From Rickettsiales bacterium (GTDB lineage Bacteria > Pseudomonadota > Alphaproteobacteria > Rickettsiales > Rickettsiaceae), in contig NVVL01000002.1 in the NCBI GenBank assembly GCA_002402195.1, positions 1-64,000 of the forward strand: 64,000 nucleotides of DNA, read 5' to 3'. Within the stretch, counting starts at the first letter, position 1. Each line of letters opens with the position of its first letter. Under the pieces are notes generated by a model. The model had not been told where the DNA came from, searched no databases, and saw nothing but the letters and a program-made list of their open reading frames with translations. This document shows, in pieces, positions 58,976-64,000 of this stretch. The translations under genes were made by a program, and so were the position numbers.

Positions 58976-61828
58976 ATGTTTGGTATTGAAGTCGGCGTAG
59001 ACATGGCAATTGTGGTTGTGTTTTTGCTTATAAACCTTGGAGTCGGGCTGTATTATGGGCAGGGTGTTAAGAATATCAAGGATTATGCCCTTGGTGGCAG
59101 GAACTTTAGTACTGCAACTTTAACAGCTACCGTTATTGCAAGCTGGATAGGAGGGGATAATTTTTCTCTCTATTTGTCAGAAAGCTATACTGAAGGTCTA
59201 TATTATATACTCTCATCATTTGCGGCTTTGGGGTCATTCCTGATAATAGGATATGTTTATGCTCCAAGAATGGGAGAATTCCTTGGTGATTTATCCATTG
59301 CAGAGTCGATGGGTAAACTATACGGAAAGCATGCTAGGTTAATGACGTCTTTAGTTGGTTTTATACTAATAATAACCATGGTTTCTCTGCAATTTAAAAT
59401 AGCTTCCACTTTATTGAGTCATTTATTCGGAGTATCTGGTGTATATACTACCATTGCTAGCGGTGTTATTGTTATATTATATTCTAGTTTAGGGGGAGTC
59501 AAATCAGTAAACTTTACAGATATAGTGCAGTTCTTTACGTTTGGTACAATAATCCCAGTTATTGCATTAATTGTGTGGTCTGGCGTAGATGATACTGAAA
59601 CAATTCTACATACGATAGAAAATAATCCATTATTTGATATTAACCTGCTTCTTGATTACAACACACCAAGATTCTGGAGCTTTTTAACATTGATGTTATT
59701 ATTTTTGATCCCAGGGTTTGGCCCTTCAACATTCCAAAGAATGTCTATGTCTCGAGACACTCAGCAGATGCGTAAATCTTTTATATATGCTGCTGTGGCG
59801 GTCATGACGGTCCAATTGCTAATTTCGTGGATATCAATCCTAATTTTATCGAAAGAGCCTAATCTCGATTCAGCAAATTTATTTGCCTATATTCTTGAAG
59901 AATATTCCTATACTGGGCTGAAAGGAATATTTATTGTTGGCGTGTTAACCATGTCTATGTCAACAGCTGATTCGCACCTCAATTCAGGGGCTGTGATGTT
60001 TTCTTATGATATAGCAAATACTTTGAATCTCATAAAGAAGGGTCAAGAATTACTGGTGTCACGTATTTCGACAGTGGTGATAGGCTCTATTGCACTATTT
60101 TTGGCAATTAAGTTTGATAATTTATTTGATCTGTTTATATTTGGTTATAGTTTTTATATGCCGGTTGTTACAGCCCCGTTTACTCTTGCTGTTCTTGGTT
60201 TTAGAACTACATCGCGCTCGGCTCTTGCTGGTATGATCAGTGGGTTTCTAGTTGCGCTCGGATGGATGTTTTTAGATACAGAAGTCGATAGCGTAATCCC
60301 TGGATTGCTTGCAAATATAGTTGTAATGTTCCTTTATCATTATTTATTCAAGCAACCTGGCGGTTGGACTAAAAAACACAGCGCAAAGACAACATGTAGT
60401 ATGAAACAGTGTTTTAAAAACTATCTATGCAAAATAAAAGAGTTTGATGTTTTAGCATATTGTAAACAAAATTTGCCAAAGAATGAGTCTTTATACATCG
60501 TGTTTGCAGTTTTTGCTATTGTTTCTATTTTCTCTACGAGCTATTCAATTCCAACGGAAATAAGAAACCAATATCCATCTTTGATTCATGGGTTATATTT
60601 TTCTACGCTCGTGGTTGCTGTCTCTTTTTTGACTTTTCCGATGTATCTCAAGCCTTTATGTAGTAAGAATGTTTTATCAATTTTGTGGGCGTTTGGATTA
60701 TTTTATATCTTAGTATTCGTCGTGGGGTTGCTGGTGATTATAAGCAATTTTGGTCAGTTGCAATTAATGATGTTTATTTTAAGTATAATGGTATTGTCCT
60801 TACTCACAAGATGGCAAATGGCTTTATTTTTAATGGTCACAGGAGTTATCAGCGCTATTCAGTTTTTCAAATACTATGCTGGCGTTGAAAATTTTACTAG
60901 TGATTTCGGTAGTTTAGAGTTTAAGGTAACATATGTCATGCTATTAATAGGCAGTATATTAATAGCATTTTTCAAGCCCAAACAAGAGCATCTAGAACAA
61001 ACCGAGCACAAAGTCGGTACTTTGGAAACAGAGGCAACTACCAAAGATGGTAAAATCACCATTTTGAACAAGGAAGTCGGCCACTATAGTGAGCGGGTTT
61101 CCGATCAAGCCAAAGAGATCGAGCGGCTAGGGGCAACTGCTCAGAAGATTCTCAACAATGTGAATCATGAGCTGCGCCTGCCCGTTGGAAATGTGATGAA
61201 CTTTGCTGAGATGCTGCGTGATGGGTTGGGCAAATTTTCAGATGAGCAGCTGAAGATGATTTCTGAAGAGGTTTATACTAACTCGAACCGTCTGTCTAGC
61301 ATGATTCTGAATATGCTGGATCTTGCAACGCTGAATGCGAAAAAGATCGAGCTCAAAAAGGAAAAGGTGAATTTCAGCAAGCTGGTTCATGAACGTCTGC
61401 AGAATTGCCGCGATATTTATGCCCAAGATAAGAAGGCGTTAAAATTCCATTTAAATGTTGAAGATGATTTGATGGTTTTTGCAGATATTAACTATATCCG
61501 CCAGATGATTGATAATCTAGTGATTAATGCGATCAATTTCAGCGAAAAAGGCACTATTGCAATCAGCGTTGACCGCGAGAAATACTTCGTTTCATTTGCA
61601 ATCAGAGACGAGGGCAAGGGCATCCCCAAAACTGAGATTTACGACATATTTACCCCGTTCAAGATGGGCTCCAACACGGAATCCAAAGCTGAAGGTCGGG
61701 GCGTAGGTCTCGCGCTGTGCAAATCGGTAATCGAGGCCCATGGAGGCGAGATCTCTGCTGAAAGCCGGCCTATTGGGGCGTTGTTCCGGGTGTTCTTACC
61801 TTATGGCGAGGTGAAAGAAGGGAAGTAG
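58976..61828 (+). CDS. Sodium:solute symporter fused to a histidine kinase
   Basis: N-terminal ~13-TM SSS domain (VKNIKDYALGGRNFSTATLTATVIASWIGGDNFSLYLSESY) and C-terminal NVNHELRLPVGNVMNFAEML...GRGVGLALCKSVIEAHGG. Confidence 0.9.
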   Translation: MFGIEVGVDMAIVVVFLLINLGVGLYYGQGVKNIKDYALGGRNFSTATLTATVIASWIGGDNFSLYLSESYTEGLYYILSSFAALGSFLIIGYVYAPRMGEFLGDLSIAESMGKLYGKHARLMTSLVGFILIITMVSLQFKIASTLLSHLFGVSGVYTTIASGVIVILYSSLGGVKSVNFTDIVQFFTFGTIIPVIALIVWSGVDDTETILHTIENNPLFDINLLLDYNTPRFWSFLTLMLLFLIPGFGPSTFQRMSMSRDTQQMRKSFIYAAVAVMTVQLLISWISILILSKEPNLDSANLFAYILEEYSYTGLKGIFIVGVLTMSMSTADSHLNSGAVMFSYDIANTLNLIKKGQELLVSRISTVVIGSIALFLAIKFDNLFDLFIFGYSFYMPVVTAPFTLAVLGFRTTSRSALAGMISGFLVALGWMFLDTEVDSVIPGLLANIVVMFLYHYLFKQPGGWTKKHSAKTTCSMKQCFKNYLCKIKEFDVLAYCKQNLPKNESLYIVFAVFAIVSIFSTSYSIPTEIRNQYPSLIHGLYFSTLVVAVSFLTFPMYLKPLCSKNVLSILWAFGLFYILVFVVGLLVIISNFGQLQLMMFILSIMVLSLLTRWQMALFLMVTGVISAIQFFKYYAGVENFTSDFGSLEFKVTYVMLLIGSILIAFFKPKQEHLEQTEHKVGTLETEATTKDGKITILNKEVGHYSERVSDQAKEIERLGATAQKILNNVNHELRLPVGNVMNFAEMLRDGLGKFSDEQLKMISEEVYTNSNRLSSMILNMLDLATLNAKKIELKKEKVNFSKLVHERLQNCRDIYAQDKKALKFHLNVEDDLMVFADINYIRQMIDNLVINAINFSEKGTIAISVDREKYFVSFAIRDEGKGIPKTEIYDIFTPFKMGSNTESKAEGRGVGLALCKSVIEAHGGEISAESRPIGALFRVFLPYGEVKEGK

Positions 61829-62017
61829 CTGCAGAAGACAGATCAAGCCCTATAACTAGCCTAAATTCAAGGGGGGATTAAAAAATAGATATTTGCAGGT
61901 AGGTTGTTAATTAATACTCCCACTTCCCCCAGCGCAGGTACCCAGGGAAGTTTCTTCTTTAAATATTAATACTTTCATGGTATTATTAGTGACGATAAAA
62001 TTAAAATAATTAGAGTC

Positions 62018-62548
62018 ATGACCAAGTTAAGGGTGCTAACAGTACCGGATCCTATCTTAAGACAAAAAGCATTGCCCGTTCGCTCTGTTGACGATGAAAT
62101 TCTCAAGCTGATGGATGATATGCTTGAGGTGATGTATGATGGCGGCATTGGGCTGGCTGCAAATCAGGTGGGCTCGCTGAAGCGGGTTTTGGTTGTTGAT
62201 ATACGTGAGAATAGCTATGATGAGGAAGTAGAGAACGCAGATCTATATCCTCTATGTATTGCAAATCCGGAGATTATTGAGAGCTCCGAGGAAATGGAAG
62301 AGCTGGAGGAGGGATGTTTGTCTCTGCCAGATCAAAGAATCATGGTGATAAGACCGGTCTCTATTAAACTTAGATATCTGGATCGCGATAATAAGCAGCA
62401 AGAATTATTTGCAGATGGCTTGCTTGCAAGGGTTATTCAGCATGAAATGGATCATTTGGATGGGAAATTGCTTGTTGATTATTTATCCAAAATGAAGAAA
62501 GATATTGCCATGCGCAAACTTACGAAACTGAAAAAGATCTCTGCATAA
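62018..62548 (+). CDS. def: Peptide deformylase
   Basis: GGIGLAANQVG, EEGCLSLP, QHEMDHLDG. Confidence 0.95.
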   Translation: MTKLRVLTVPDPILRQKALPVRSVDDEILKLMDDMLEVMYDGGIGLAANQVGSLKRVLVVDIRENSYDEEVENADLYPLCIANPEIIESSEEMEELEEGCLSLPDQRIMVIRPVSIKLRYLDRDNKQQELFADGLLARVIQHEMDHLDGKLLVDYLSKMKKDIAMRKLTKLKKISA

Positions 62549-62570
62549 ATAAATTAAAAGAGGATTAGTA

Positions 62571-63527
62571 GTGCGTATTATTTTTATGGGAACAGATGAA
62601 TTTGCAGTTCCTACCCTAGAATATCTGGCCAACTTAAAGGATCCTAATGACAAATACTCCTATTCAAGGGCGCATCGCATCAGTGGTGTTTTTACTCCGC
62701 CGCCAAAGCCAAAAGGGCGCGGTATGAAGCTGACTAAGTCACCTGTTCATGAGGCGGCTCTTGCGCATGAGATTCCTGTATATAATCACACAAGCCTAAA
62801 AACATATGCAGTTGCGGAGTTGATCGACTTTATAGATGCGGATGTTATAATTGTTGCTGCGTATGGTTTGATTGTTCCTAAGAATATATTATCTGCTAAG
62901 AAATATGGTTCTTTGAATATCCACCCATCTAGCCTTCCTAAATATCGCGGCGCGGCTCCAATACAAAGAACGATTATGGCTGGTGAGTCTATATCTGGTA
63001 TTTCCATCATTCAAATGGACGAAGGGGTTGATACTGGGGATGTGATACTTCATGAACCGGTTGCTTTTGACGCGAGAGATAATTTCAAGCAAACTTATGA
63101 CAAATGCGCCCGCATTAGCGCGGTATTGATGGCTAAGGTTCTGAGCGAAATTGACACTCTACCAAGGGTAAAACAGCCTGAGGAGGGTGTTTCGTACGCC
63201 CCCAAGCTGACGAAAGAAGAAGGGCAGATAAATTGGAACGATGATAGCTTTAAGATCGACTGTATGGTTCGCGGGATGAATCCATGGCCTGGAGTTTATT
63301 TTCATCATGAAGGCAAGATGATTAAAATATTAAGTGCGATATACAATAAAGACTCTCATGACTACGCGCCGGGTCAGATTATTAATGATGATTTTGAAGT
63401 AGCTTGCGGGAGCGGAACTTTGCGGATTGAGTCCCTGAAACCAGAAGGAAAGCCCGAAATGTCTGCAAAGGATTATTTAAGAGGGGCTGTTTCTATGTCC
63501 AAAGGGACTATTTTATCGTCAAAATAA
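62571..63527 (+). CDS. fmt: Methionyl-tRNA formyltransferase
   Basis: GTG start; FMGTDEFAVPTLEYL; LNIHPSSLPKYRGAAPIQRTIMAGE; follows def. Confidence 0.95.
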   Translation: MRIIFMGTDEFAVPTLEYLANLKDPNDKYSYSRAHRISGVFTPPPKPKGRGMKLTKSPVHEAALAHEIPVYNHTSLKTYAVAELIDFIDADVIIVAAYGLIVPKNILSAKKYGSLNIHPSSLPKYRGAAPIQRTIMAGESISGISIIQMDEGVDTGDVILHEPVAFDARDNFKQTYDKCARISAVLMAKVLSEIDTLPRVKQPEEGVSYAPKLTKEEGQINWNDDSFKIDCMVRGMNPWPGVYFHHEGKMIKILSAIYNKDSHDYAPGQIINDDFEVACGSGTLRIESLKPEGKPEMSAKDYLRGAVSMSKGTILSSK

Positions 63528-64000
63528 ATGCAAAAAACTCTGCAGATAAGCAAAACTACTATGAAAAAAACAGCGCTTTCCGGAATTCAAACAAGCGGAC
63601 ATCTTCATCTGGGTAATTATCTCGGTTCTATTAAAAACTGGCTGAGCATGCAAGATGAGTATGATTGCTATTTTTTCCTTGCAGATCTTCATTCGATCAC
63701 GGTTGATATCAGCCCAGAGGCTTTGCGCGCATCAACGATGAATTCTGCGGCTATTTATCTAGCATCGGGCATTGACCCGAAGAAATCCACCATTTTCAAG
63801 CAATCCTCCGTCAAGGAACATTCGGAGCTTGCCTGGATGCTGAATTGCATCACCCCGATCGGATGGCTGAAAAGGATGACGCAATTCAAAGACAAAGCCG
63901 GCAAGAAGCAGGACAGCGCCAGCACGGGACTCTTCACATACCCAATATTAATGGCAGCCGATATTCTGCTTTATAACGCAGATGTGGTGCCAGTGGGCGA
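63528..64000 (+). CDS. trpS: Tryptophanyl-tRNA synthetase (partial, runs off the window end)
   Basis: Starts ATG 63528 or 63561 ([49 protein letters not shown]...). Not in the ORF track because it has no stop in the window. Confidence 0.94.
   Translation, partial: MQKTLQISKTTMKKTALSGIQTSGHLHLGNYLGSIKNWLSMQDEYDCYFFLADLHSITVDISPEALRASTMNSAAIYLASGIDPKKSTIFKQSSVKEHSELAWMLNCITPIGWLKRMTQFKDKAGKKQDSASTGLFTYPILMAADILLYNADVVPVG

Noticed and set aside
1-64000. CRISPR arrays, rRNA, tRNA genes
   Set aside because: No regularly spaced direct repeats with unique spacers, no rRNA-like segments and no convincing tRNA cloverleaf/TPsiC motifs were seen by eye. A tRNAscan/Infernal run would be needed to exclude small RNAs.

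Overview
This 64 kb window is AT-rich and gene-dense, and looks like the chromosome of an alphaproteobacterium. The gene content suggests Rickettsiales, possibly a Midichloriaceae-like lineage: a 17 kDa surface-antigen-type lipoprotein, a VirB4-type T4SS gene beside a huge Cys-rich secreted protein, hflK-hflC-htrA, Rpn/PD-(D/E)XK 'transposase' genes and motAB. This placement is inference. Most of the window is ordinary housekeeping: nrdAB, ugd, dnaE, mrp, trhO, ubiA, valS, udg, rluD, dapB, tadA, znuBC, bamB, cpoB, putA, def, fmt and the start of trpS. The most unusual signal is a family of dispersed palindromic repeats. Its terminal signature is roughly YTWAGAAGCTACGTSCGYARSCTAGAATA, and some copies carry a long AT-rich central hairpin. 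Copies sit between genes, often abutting or supplying the stop codon of the upstream gene, and one interrupts an IS4-type transposase remnant. The central hairpin appears to keep pairing through changes on both arms. Other points of interest are a VirB4 homolog with degraded Walker A and B motifs next to a ~45-Cys secreted protein, a ~920-aa ORFan with an NLS-like motif inserted beside a truncated symporter fragment, a tandem NrdR-box candidate upstream of nrdAB, and two in-frame coding tandem repeats. No CRISPR array, rRNA or convincing tRNA was seen. All calls were made by reading sequence and translations; no database search was run.
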